The translations under genes and the position numbers were made by a program. DNA of 64,000 nt from Chrysochromulina tobinii. Lineage: Eukaryota; Haptophyta; Prymnesiales; Chrysochromulinaceae. The notes under the pieces are model-generated. The model was not told the DNA's origin. It made no database searches and saw only the letters and a list, made by a program, of their open reading frames with translations. This document shows positions 48,933 through 60,900 of the stretch, in pieces. The number at the start of each line of letters is the position of its first letter. Position 1 is the stretch's first letter. Where the stretch lies: NCBI GenBank assembly GCA_001275005.1, contig JWZX01003278.1, positions 1 to 64,000 on the forward strand, read 5' to 3'.

Positions 48933-51900
48933 ATGTCGAAGCCTTCCCCAGCGAAGTCAAATAAACTGAAGCTCCCAATGTCAGACAGTGCAACTGGCGA
49001 TAGTGACCAAGCTCCGAGTCAAGCAAACTCGATGAGGTTTGGTTCGGAGGAGGGTACGTCCGTTCGGACGTCCAAAAGCAAAAGAGACAAAGGTGATTCG
49101 AGCCAGCGCAGCGACAAGAGCTCCAGTTCGCATCGCGGCGAAAAAAAGAAAAAGAAAAAGAGCGTAAAGTTAGCGAAGCAAAAGACTACGGACTCGGTCG
49201 CGGAGGAGTCGGAGCAGGACACGCCGTCAGGAGACGCGCCTGCGGATTCTTCACCTGACGAGCGATCGGGCATGCGCAAAGCCAGCTCCCTTGGCCATGC
49301 TTTCCTCCTCTTCGATGCGGATGGGGGTGGCACGATCTCGCTCAGCGAGTTTCTTGCGACTATCGGCCTGGGCGGCTTGCTCACCGAATCGCAGGCCGAA
49401 ATGCTCTTCGACGAGATGGACGTGGATCAGTCCGGCGTTATCGACAGGGCTGAGTTTGCTGCGCGCTGGCACGACATTCAAACCCAGTACGGTGTACGAC
49501 TGAGCAGCGAGCAGGCAGCGTTTTCGGAGGCGCAGCGTTTTGAGGCCGAAAGAGAAGCAGCTGAGTTCGCAGCGATGGCAGAGGCGACGAAAGCGGCGGC
49601 TGCCGCGGCGGCGGCGGCGGCAGCCGAGGCGGCGGCGGCCGAGACGGAATCGGCCGAGGCGGCGGCGGCCGAGGCGGCGGCGGCCGAGACGGAATCGGCC
49701 GAGGCGGCGGCGGCCGAGACGGAATCGGCAGAGGCGGCGAGCACGGCTTCCGCCTCTCCTGTCGCAAGCCCAGCCAGAATCCAGAAAAGCGCATCGACCG
49801 TCAGCGACTTTTTTGTGAGCAATGCAAATTCCCTCTCCTTCGAGGCGGCGGCGAAGGTGGCCCAGGTGGAGGTGGCACTGCAGAAGGAGCAGGATGCGTT
49901 TGAGGTCCTGAAGCGCGAGACGGCTGCCAAGGTGCTCACCATTTGGGGGCGCAAGGTGGCCGCAAAGTGGGCCAGGATTCATATCGAGGAGGATCGAATG
50001 CGTGCGACGATGGAGACGCTCGAGGAGACCGAGGCTACTCGGCTCCAAGGTGAGGCCGAGCTTGCGGCCATCAAAGACAAAGCGGCCTACAAAGACAAAA
50101 AGGTAGCCATCCGCACAGCTTCTCTTGCAGCTGAGGCCGAAGCCAAAGCGAAGGAGGTGGCACAGGTCAAGGAGGCGGCCATGTTCACGATCTCGCGTGT
50201 GATGCAGGATCGCCGTGCCCTCAAAGAGGCTCTCGCGCGTGAGAGCAAGGCGAAGCTTCTGCTTAAGAGACAGGCAGCTGCACGCCAAGCCGCTGAGGAC
50301 GAAGCGGCACGCGCGGTCGAAATGGCAAACGACGCCGTGCGTTTGGCCGCCGCCGCAGAGAGAGCCGCCAAACGTGTACGCGCGTTCAAGAAGCTGCCGC
50401 CCACATACTTTGAGCTACCGGCGCAGATGCGCGAGCTCGTCGAAAACGCCATCTTCCAGTCACATGCTGCTGAGCAAAACGTGCTCCGTGCCGTGGATCT
50501 GGCTGCTGCAGCTCTGTTCGTCGAGAAGCCCGCGGAGCTCACCAACATCTGGGAGAGCCATGGCACGATCGCCGAGCGCACGGCCGCGATCCAGGCTCGC
50601 GTCAAGGCGCTGCCAGCGGAATCGCAGAGTCTCATCGTTCAGCTGACCGATAAGGCGTTGCGTGGCGAGATGCCTGTACTCAAGCTACTGTCGAGCGCGC
50701 CAGAGGTGAACCTGCAGCTCACACTTGCGGGATTGGCACCATTCTTCGCCGCGCAAGCACTGTGCAAGGGCTGCCAGCTGCCGCCCGAGACAGCAAAGCC
50801 CTGGAGGTGGCGTGAGTGGTGGGCAGAGACCCTGAATGAAGGCGAGAAGGTAGGCGCAGACTTCGAGCGCGGCATGCTCCAGGCGTCTGCGAGCGCCACC
50901 TTAGCCGCACTCTCGATTCGGGCGGAGGTAGCCGGCCATCGGCCCACAGCGTTGCGCGCAGTAGGGATGCTATTGCGATCGGTCACGATGCTCGACCTGC
51001 GTGACAATCGCATCACAGATGAGGAGACAAAGCTCTTGGCAATAGCGCTTCCTAACGCGGCGAGCTTGACAAAGCTCAATCTGGCCGGGAACGTCATCAC
51101 GTCGATCGGTATGGCGCGGGTCGGCACCGCGCTCTCCACTGTCCAACCGATGATGGAGCTCATCATTTCACGAAATCGGCTCTGGGGCGATGGGACGACG
51201 CGCGTCGAGCATCTGACCGAAATGGCCCAAACTATTACACTCGGCGGTAAGCTGCAGATGCTGCAGCTGAGCGGTGCCTCCCTCAACGACATGGGCGGCG
51301 GTAAGTGGCTCACAGCCCTTACGCAACCCGCCCAGGCAGCGACCAGCCCAGCAGCGACCAGGCCAGTAGCGGCCAGGAATGGTCGCGCGAGTCCTGGGCT
51401 CTCCATATCGAGACCCGACCTCATGGGCATGCTGCAGCTCACTGTGCTTGATATGAGCCAGAACGGGCTGCGCGCGTCCTTTGCGAGCGCCCTGTCCGGC
51501 GCACTTTCTGCGTGCCCAAACCTCACGAATCTCAACCTTTCGAAGAACAACTTCGGCGCGGAGGCGGGGACGATGGTCCTCTCCGCCGCTGTGGAAAGTG
51601 CTTCGCTGCGTGTGCTCGACATGAGTGCAACCAACCTGTGCGACATCAGCCCGTCGTATCCACCACCCCCTGGTGGACGCAAGTATACCCCGGAAGCCAT
51701 CCGTACCCTATGCAGGCTGCTGCCGCAAGCCTCGCTGACTGAGCTGCACCTGCACCAAAATGAGTTGTGCGGACTGTTTACTGAGCGCATCTGGGGTGGA
51801 GCAGTGATTCGCGGCACGTACAAGTCGGACGCCATCAAAGCCCTCGCCGACGCCTTCGAAGGCAGCAGCGTACGGCTGCCCCTCAAAAAGGACGGTCTGC

Positions 51901-54900
51901 GCCTGGAGCGTGGCAATCATCTCATGGCCGCAGAAGAGGAACGGCTAACCGCAGCTTTGAGCCTCAATTCGGCCAAGGACGCCGCACCGCCTAAAGTGAC
52001 CGCTTATGAAACGATGGTCGATGTGCAGGCGGCGACACCCGATCCAAAGGCGCCGCGCAAGGACACTTCGGATGCTTTGAACCCTTTTAAGCCTGCAAAC
52101 GCCGAAAAGTTACCGGCACCGGCTGGAGGTGCCTCTCTCCCGACAGCCATATCCGACCCGCTTCTGCCGAGCAAGGCAGCGCTCGATGCGATGACCATAC
52201 CGAACCAGGAGTCCCCGAGCCTGGCTCAGAGTGTCGCGCCACCGGCAGTTGCCGTCGGTGACGCTGCCCTGCCCAGTGCACTTGCAGATGGCGAGAATGC
52301 TGATGCAAAGTCGCTTCCTGCCGATGCGGTCACTGCCGCAGTGAAGATGGCGAAGGCTAAGCCAAGTGCACCAAAGGCAGCAGCCAAGTCCGATGCAGCT
52401 AGACCTAAAGTTGAGGAGAACAAGCAAGCTGAAGTCGACGAGGATGGAAAGCCCGCCCGCTCTGGATACGGTCAGCAGAAGAAAGTGAAGAAAAAGACGG
52501 AGAGGGTGGAGAAGGTAGTCGAGGTCAACCCATTTGCAAATTCGCCTCTCCTGATCGCCGTTTCGCCGCTTGTGGCGCGCCAAGGGCCTGCACTGGACAC
52601 GCCGCTTGTCGGAGAAAATAATCGCATGGCACCTGGAACGCTCGTGCGCGTGGCGCAGACTCAAGAGGTTACACGGAAAGAAGGCTCAAAGTCCATCACT
52701 GAAAAACGCATGCTGGTTGCACTCGATGGCGATGTGGAGGCTCTGGGCTGGGTGACGGGGATCGACAAGGAGGGCGTCGAGAATCTCAGGTTGGCAGCGT
52801 CGGGCTTTCCGCTCGTGGTCTCGACAAAGGCCCTCGTTGTACGTGAGACCGTTGCTACTGATGGCAAGAAGGTAGACGATTTGCCACCGCAGATGTTGCT
52901 TCGCGTGATGGAAAGCCAGACGACGGCCGACGGCTCCGAGAAGGCGCTCGTCTCTCGCGACGGATCAACCATCAAGGCGATTGGATGGGTTCTGGTCTTC
53001 AAGGAGGGCATGCTTGCGCGCACGCTGGTGCCGGCTCCCATGCTGCAGCTTTCCTTCGACCTGCAGGTGCACACGTCACAGGCTCTGACTCGAGCGCTCG
53101 CGATCAAGCAAGCAGGATCCCAGGTGCGCAAGCGCAAGGATGATTCGTTGCCGTCTCAGATTGCTGGCAAACGTCCTACGTTCAAACCCGACGACGGCGC
53201 GGCTAGCCGCCATACTCAAGTGAAGAAGCCTGCGACGATCATACTCATGTTCAACTGCTTCAACGCCGCCTTTGACGTAACGAGCTGGACGGGTGACGTG
53301 CCGTTCGAAAAGTTGTCCGGCGAGACGGCTTTCGATCTCATAGCCAAGAAGAGCCGAAAGCGCGTCGGCCGTGTCAAGCTCGCAAATGAACTTGGCATGC
53401 CTTTCCTCGCCCGTGTGGAGTTCCCCGACGAGTGGGTGATGGCCGAGGAGTATGGCGTTTACAATGACGGGTGGCAAGGGCTTGCATCACTGGAGGTGGA
53501 GTTGACTTGGGGTAAGGCGGTCGCAATCATCATCGTGAAGCCATGGCTTGCGTACGGTGCCTCCACTGGCGCACGCCTACTCATCCGAAAGCTGGGTGCC
53601 AGCAGTGGGCAGTGCGCCACGATACAGCGTATCCTTGGCGACGACCGTGCCGTCGCCAGGGTCGACAGTTATTCGAAGTCCGATGGCGTCAAGGGCGAAA
53701 CTATCGTCGACCTTCAGCCAATCAACATGGTCCCTACCACATTCCCTGGCTATGCGCGCAATACGAGAGTGCTCCTACTTCACGCAAATAAGCTCGTCGA
53801 TGCGACGGTGCTCGCGTGGCTGGGTGGGTTCGACTATGCGGAGGGCAGCAGGCACATGATGAACGTCAAGGCCGTAGGCGCCGAGACCGGCTCGCATGCC
53901 TGGCATGACCTGAACATGTACAATCATGTGTGTGTGCCGGATGGCATTCACGCCGTCACGTATGAGGGCATCCGGCAGAGGTACTGCCGCAGCATCACAC
54001 AGACTGAGGACAAAGTAGAGGATGCGATCACCGGCAACTCGTTATTCATCAAGGACCAACTCATTTACATGAATCCTGCCTTTGTGCCTGATGGCTGCTT
54101 GCCGGTGCAGTACAAGACCATCAACGACGTGCCAGCGCTCGTAACCGAGCAATTGGAGCTTTCACCGAAGCGTTCAGAGGGCTGTCACACTGCACAGCCT
54201 GTGCTCTGCCGCGCTGGGCCGGGCACCGGCAAGACATGGATGATCAAGCAATGCTTCTTCTTGCTGGCGGAGAGGCTCAGTGCCCCCGCTAGCGAAGGTG
54301 TCCCCCTCGTGCCCATCATTGTGTTCGTGCAGCGCATCGTACGGCTGCTGCGTGAGCTTGGTGATGACCCTTCGGCGCTGCTGCAGGATCCGAAAGGGCT
54401 CATGCGCTGGTACATAGACAACCAGTTTGCCGACAGGAAAGAAGAGCGCACAATGCTCATGCTTGCGTACGAAATGCGCGCCGTCGCGATTCTTGTGGAT
54501 GGCGTCGACGAGGCCGCAGGCATGCGCGACATCGTCGAGGCGTTTGTGCACTTCGAGCTCGTGACAGGCGGCAACCGGCTCGTTGTCACCTCGCGCCCCG
54601 AAGGCGTTGATCTTGACGACTACAAGTCGAGATTTGTCGTCATGAATCTGCTCGAGCTGTCCCAAGAGCAGCAGCGAAACGTCATCCAGATGCAACTGCA
54701 GGGCAACGACTTTTTCGAGCATCTAGTCAACATCGCCGAGTGTCGCAAGGACCTCGACGAGCGCTACAATGAGCTGTTCCGATCGGAGGCGTTGCGTACC
54801 GAAACGGAGGCGTTCAAGTTCGAGGAGGACGAGATGATGGAACGAGATCGTCGTCTGGCCAAGTTGATCGACGAAGAGAAGGCGGCACGCGCCGAGCGCG

Positions 54901-57900
54901 CTACTCGCGAAACCGACGAGAAGGCGCCGGCGACCAAAGAAGCAAGGGCCATCGAGGAGGAGTTCGCCCGCCAGGCGCGCTGGACGGCCATTCGGGAGGC
55001 GGTGGTCACCAACTCAAAGGTCCCTCGTGACTCTCTGACGATACGTCGGCTAACTGTGGATGGTCAGGCCGAGTTGCAGTCGTGGCTTTCCAAGGTAGAT
55101 TTGAAGAAGCGGCCGCGCTCACGATTCCTCGACACGATCCACAGCGGGATGCTCCAGCCGAGCAGAGCAGGGACGGGCCTCTTGGACGATCTTGAGTCGG
55201 AGCTTCGCAGGCTGCCCACGCCGTGCACAGCCACTCAATTAGAGCCAACTGTGCTGATGCTGGCTCAGGGCCAACCTGCAGGTCTCAAGATGGATCCCGT
55301 GGTGAGGGAGTCCCTAGCGCACCTCGGGCTACTGCGCAAAATGCCGGCGGGCGGTGGGCGGCGTGGCTCTAAGGCGGCGCAGATCCCTGCCAACGGGCTC
55401 TGGTTCCAGGTCATCCAACACACGGACGAAACGTACATGTCGATGCAGCTTCTCGCACCAACCTTAATGTACGCGCTCGGCACTGTCGCCGCACGTGCTG
55501 GCGTAAGCAAGTTCGCGCTGCAGCAGAACGAGAAAACAGGCTTGTATGTGCCTCGAAGCGCTGTGGAGACGCCAGAGCTCGAGCATCGCAGTCCTGTTGA
55601 CCTCTGGGTGCAGTCCACGACCTTGCCTGGGTCTGCAGACCAGCCGCCAGGGCCCCCTACATGGGTTGCCAAAGTAAAGCTTCACTGCGAGCACGCCGAG
55701 CAGTTCCTCCTCGTGACGCGACTGCTGGTTGCAGGTATCGAGGTGGAGTTGGATGCTGAGATGATATCACTAACACTGCTGACGATGCGTAATTTGTTTC
55801 GACCGGAAGAGCTGCACCCGACGCACTATCGCAATCTGGGCTGTCACATGCTGCTCACGAGTTTGCAAGGCTCAATTGCAGTCCTCATCGAAGTCGAGCA
55901 CACAAAGTTGCTCACGCACTACAAGTCCTTGGATTATGCGCAGCACTACGACTTCTTTTTCAATCGCAACGCGGAAAATCTCGGCCATGCCGAGTTCGAC
56001 ACCAAGTTTGAACTCTTGCTCGTGTTTCTCGTTGAGGCGATCGGTGTGCCTGTGCTCCTATCGCTGCTCCTGCTCACTTATTCCACCGGTGCATCTAACA
56101 AGGACGTAGTTGACATGAATGAGCTGCCCGATGGCCGGTTGAATCTGTACAAGATGGGTATCGCCGCGGGCATCCGCAAGCGTATGCTCCTTAACGTTGT
56201 CAGCGAGAAATCGAAGCAGGACGGAAAGGATGCAAAAGGTGCCGCAGAGGTGGTTGTGGACACAAAGGACGAGGGCGCGGCTCCCCAGCGTCGTGAGAGG
56301 CGCAAAGGTGCCCTGGAGCAGGGCGGAGGCGGGATGAGCTTCTCAGCCGCGGGCCCATCCCCGGGAGGAAGTGAAAACGAGAAGACGAAGGCACCGCGAG
56401 GAGGCGCAAAGGACGAACCGGTTCTGGATCTCAACTCCATCCTCCGCGGAAAGAAAGTGCGTGTCGTAACTGGTGAGGATGATGTCGCCGAGTGCTACTC
56501 GCTCGTTGTGCGCGTGCTCGACAAGACCAAGCAGCCCGGCTTCGACCTGCGTAGCGGTATCGTGGCTGTTGTGCCCAAGTCGCACACTATGCACGCTCCG
56601 GTTACAGCGCTCGTGGAGTATGTCACCCAACCGGCGCCACAGAGCGAAGCGGCTCTCATGGAGACGTGCAAGAAGATGCTTCGGCGCGTTGCGGTCGACA
56701 ACCAGGAGAACGGACGACGCGAGTTCACCTCAAAGAACGTGGCCTGCGCCTTGGGAGGTAATCCGGAAGAGTTGGGCCTTTGGTCGCGTCTCGATCTAGA
56801 CCATGATTATGGCGTTGCTCTCTGTGCAACACTTGCGAAGCAGTCGGACAAGGCGCCAGCACAGTACCAGTTCAAGCATCTCTCCTTCCAGGAAGGTCTG
56901 TACGCCGAGCATCTGCTCATCCTCGTGACGGGCCTCGCCCCACCAGCTGGTGCTGGTTGGCACGGCTGGATGAGTGACAAGACGGCCTCCGAGTTCCTCA
57001 ACAATCGGTACATGAACAACACGTGCCGCATCGCCGCGGGTACCCTAGGCTCGCTCCTGGCCCGCCAGCGCCCGTGCTGGAACTTCCGAAACGCCACCCT
57101 GACTGCAAATGGCCGTTCGGCGCTCTGGTTCATTACCAACGAGAACGAGACGGTTGAGTCGATCAACGTCTCGCAGAATGATGTGACGTTCGAGGACGTA
57201 CCAGGCATTTGCAAGATGCTCACTACATGCCCCACGTTGAAGAGCTTCGACCTGAGCGACAACGATCTGTTCAAGATGGTCGAAGTACCTCTGGCGTTCT
57301 CTCGGCTGTGCGACGCGTTGGGTAACAACCACATTCTCACTGACCTCAACCTTAACAACAATAGGCTTGGCATGGTCGGTGTGCGCATTGTGGCAAATGC
57401 GCTACGGAGCTGCGGCAACCTCAAGCGGCTCGGCCTGTCTTTTAATGAGCCCGGAGTGGACCCCGCTCTGGCAAACCTGCTCCGCGTCCACACGAGCCTT
57501 GAGACTATCGAGCTGGTCGAGAAAAACGAACGCCTTTTTCCTTCACGCGCGAAGGATGATATTGGGCGCGCACTGATTGAGAATAAGAAGAAGAAGCTCG
57601 GATTTTTGCACTGCGACATGTTCGTTCTGAGTGAGACGACGAAATCGCTCACGTGGGCTAAGGAAGCATCCACGTCTGACGCCGTGCTGCTCGCGGGTGT
57701 GCTGGCCACGAACACGACCCTGACCACCTTCAACATAGCACCCGGTGCGATTCTCGAGAACAAAGCGCGCTCCGAGCTTGGCGAGGCACTGCTCAACAAC
57801 CCCGGCTCACGTGTCGCCTTCTGCAACGATTTTGGTCTCACGTCTGGCGTCGACGTTTGCGAGTTCGACCTGTCGCGTTCCGAGCTCAAGGACGTTGAGC

Positions 57901-60900
57901 CCTTCCGGCTACTCGCGGGCTGCTTGAGAGGTAACCGCACGCTCACGCACGTGACGCTCAAGCAGCTCCGCATGGAGCAAATCTCGACGCTCGCGCTCGC
58001 GCTGCGCGGAAATGACACACTTGCTCAGCTCGACATGGTCAATGCCTCCAGGGCGGGTGGCCAGTCTGTTGTGCGGCTCCCGGTTCCCGAACTGAACGGC
58101 TCCAAGACAGGCAACGACCCGGCGCGTGTCGACCTGTCGAAGACGTGCATGGAGGGAGCGATTGGTCGCGTGGCGTGCGCGATGATTGGCACGCTCATCT
58201 CGTCGAACTCACTGCTGGAACGCCTAGACCTTTCCGACACAGGCGTCGGCATCGCCATTGGCGCCGAAGGCGAGGGAGGCCACATTCTACTGCGTCCCAT
58301 CTGCGAGTCGGCGATCTGCCCCATTAATGAGATCAATCTGACCAACGTGCAACTCAACGATAAGGCTGGCGGCAAGCTGCTGACTGCGCTGGTCACAGGC
58401 CTGGGAGATGCGGGCTCCGGGTACGATAAGATCAAATCGCTGCTTCTCTCGCGAAACGAGTTGGGCAAGCAGTTCACGACTGGTCTGAAGACTCTCCTCT
58501 GGTCGGAGCGCGCACCTTGCGTGCTGCAAAGGCTAGACCTCTCTTTCAACCTCGCGATCGATGGCTATGAGATGGGACTTGCCCTCAAGCGCAACGAATC
58601 ACTCACCTCCATTGACTTCCGTGGCGTCCCCGGCGCCAACACGAACGACATTTACAGCTTCCTGGGCAGTTTCTTTCTGCAGGAGGACTGCAACTGCCGG
58701 GTTGGGTTCCTGTCTTGCGATGCATTCCAGGTGGAGCCCAACCAGGACGAGCTCGTCCTCAGCACATCCGCCGCTAAGAGAGAAGCAAGTGCCCAAGCGA
58801 TTCCGTTGGTAGAGGGCGGCGCAGCCACAGCCGCGCCTGGGACCACAGCAGGGCCTGCGAAGGCGTCGAAGAACAATCAGGGCACGAAGCAAAATCCTGT
58901 GATATTGCTTCTCGCAGGTGTTATCAGGTTCAATATGTCGCTCAAGAGTCTGATCGTGGCGGACACCGGTCTTGACGACGCGGCGGCGGCCAGCTTCGCG
59001 ACCGCTCTCAAGGACAACAAAACCCTCCAGCATCTCGATTTGTCGGGGAACGCTGAGATCGGCGCTGCCGGCATCCGAAGCATTGCTGAAGCAATAAGGG
59101 CTCATCCTCTCCTCTCAACGACCAAGGTCGATGGCAAGCCGCTTCCGATCGCACAGCTTTGCGGCGCCAATAGCTCCGAAGTCTCTCTCGACTTCACAGA
59201 CTGGGGCCTTGGAGCGCCCTCGGGCCTCATGATCGGCGCGATCCTCCTGTCTAATCGGCAGATACTCAACTTGAACTTGAAGGGCAACCAAGCCTTCGGG
59301 ACTGAGGGTATCAGGGCCATTGTTGAAGGATGCGTCCAGGCGCCGCTCAAGGTGTTGGATGTCACAAAGACTGGGCTGGGGGGCGAAGCCGACGACGTGA
59401 TGCGGGCTCTGTCCGTCTCTATATGCCGCACTCTGGGTGTGCTGTCCGAGCTCCGTATGGATGAGAATGATTTGGCGTGCGGCGAAGACGCCCTCGCACC
59501 TCTTTGCAAGCTTCGAAACCTTCGCACTCTCTCGTTCGAAAAGAATCGGCTGTCAAGTATTCCGTCACTGATTGGGACGATGCTTTCGTTGCGGCGCATT
59601 CTCCTCCATTCGAACAATTTGATGTTTCTCCCCGATTCCATCTGCCTTCTGAGCGGCCTTGAACAGCTCGATGTGCACAAGAATATGATCTCGACGCTGC
59701 CGAGCGCTATTGGTAAACTTGCAGGATTGCAGAAGCTCGACATCTCCGAAAACAAGCTGTCCGAGCTTCCAGTCTCCATTTGCGAGCTCTCCGAGACTCT
59801 TCAGCTCTCGGTGGGCCGCAACCCGCTCGAGAAGCCCTCGGTTGAGCAGGCGCGCCAGGGCGTCGGGTCCATCCGCCGATTCTATGGCTGGTCAAAATCA
59901 AAGGCCGGCGACGATGCTGCCGATACCTTGGCTCAAATGGTGGAATCGGCGCCCGAAGACGATGCCTCTTGGTTGAGCGTCTTGACCCACCCGGTGAAGC
60001 GCCCGGTCAAGAGCGAGGACACCCCGAGCCGCCATGATTGGTCGGGTGCGGGTAGCGTCATCGTCTGCTTCAACGCCAGTGGCTCCCAAATCCGCTTGGT
60101 GGACGGGGGCAGCGAGCTGGGGACCATCGCGCCAAGCGACTCGGTCGAACTCGTTACCCTCTTCAACCTACAAGCCATCGGTCGTGTGCGTCCAGCTCGC
60201 ACTCCCAGTGAGAAACCGGCAGACCGGCTCGAGTTGTACAATCAGTGGCTGCCCTGGCGTGTACAGGAGGTCTCTGCAGGCGAGAAAATACGAATGGCCG
60301 TGTACACGCGGTCCAATGCATTACGTGGATCGAAGGCCACCCCTTTGCTCGTGCTTGCCCCGTGGATAGCGTACAGTTGCTCCGTAGGCGCGCGGCTGAA
60401 GATGGCATCCGGGTTTGTCACGGTCGTCGACATCAGACCAGACGACACGTGCAAGATCCTGCGCGACAACGACGCAGCGGACATTAAGGAGACCATTGAC
60501 CCCCGGCCGGACAACGTAAGTCGCGCTGCATCGGCGTCATACAAACCTGGACAGAAGTTGGTGCTCATGGAGCAGGGTGTGCTGGTTGACGCTGTCGTCG
60601 AGGAATGGCTTGGTGCGCGCCGCGGATCTCGGCATCGCTTGCGGCTGAGCCTCAAGGGTGACGCTGTCACCAAAGCGGCCGATGCGCTAGTCAAGCGGCT
60701 CGCCGGGAAGAAGAGGCTCCCTGGCGAGAAGGGGAAGATGACCATTGAGATGGATCTCAATGAGCTCAACCATGCCAAGCTCCTCTTTGCGACCGGCACC
60801 AAGTACGAGGACGCGCGTAGCAGCTACCTTGAGAAATTCTGCCCGAAGTACGCGAATATCACTGACGAGGCGACCTTGATGCAGCTGCAGGTCGCCGACC

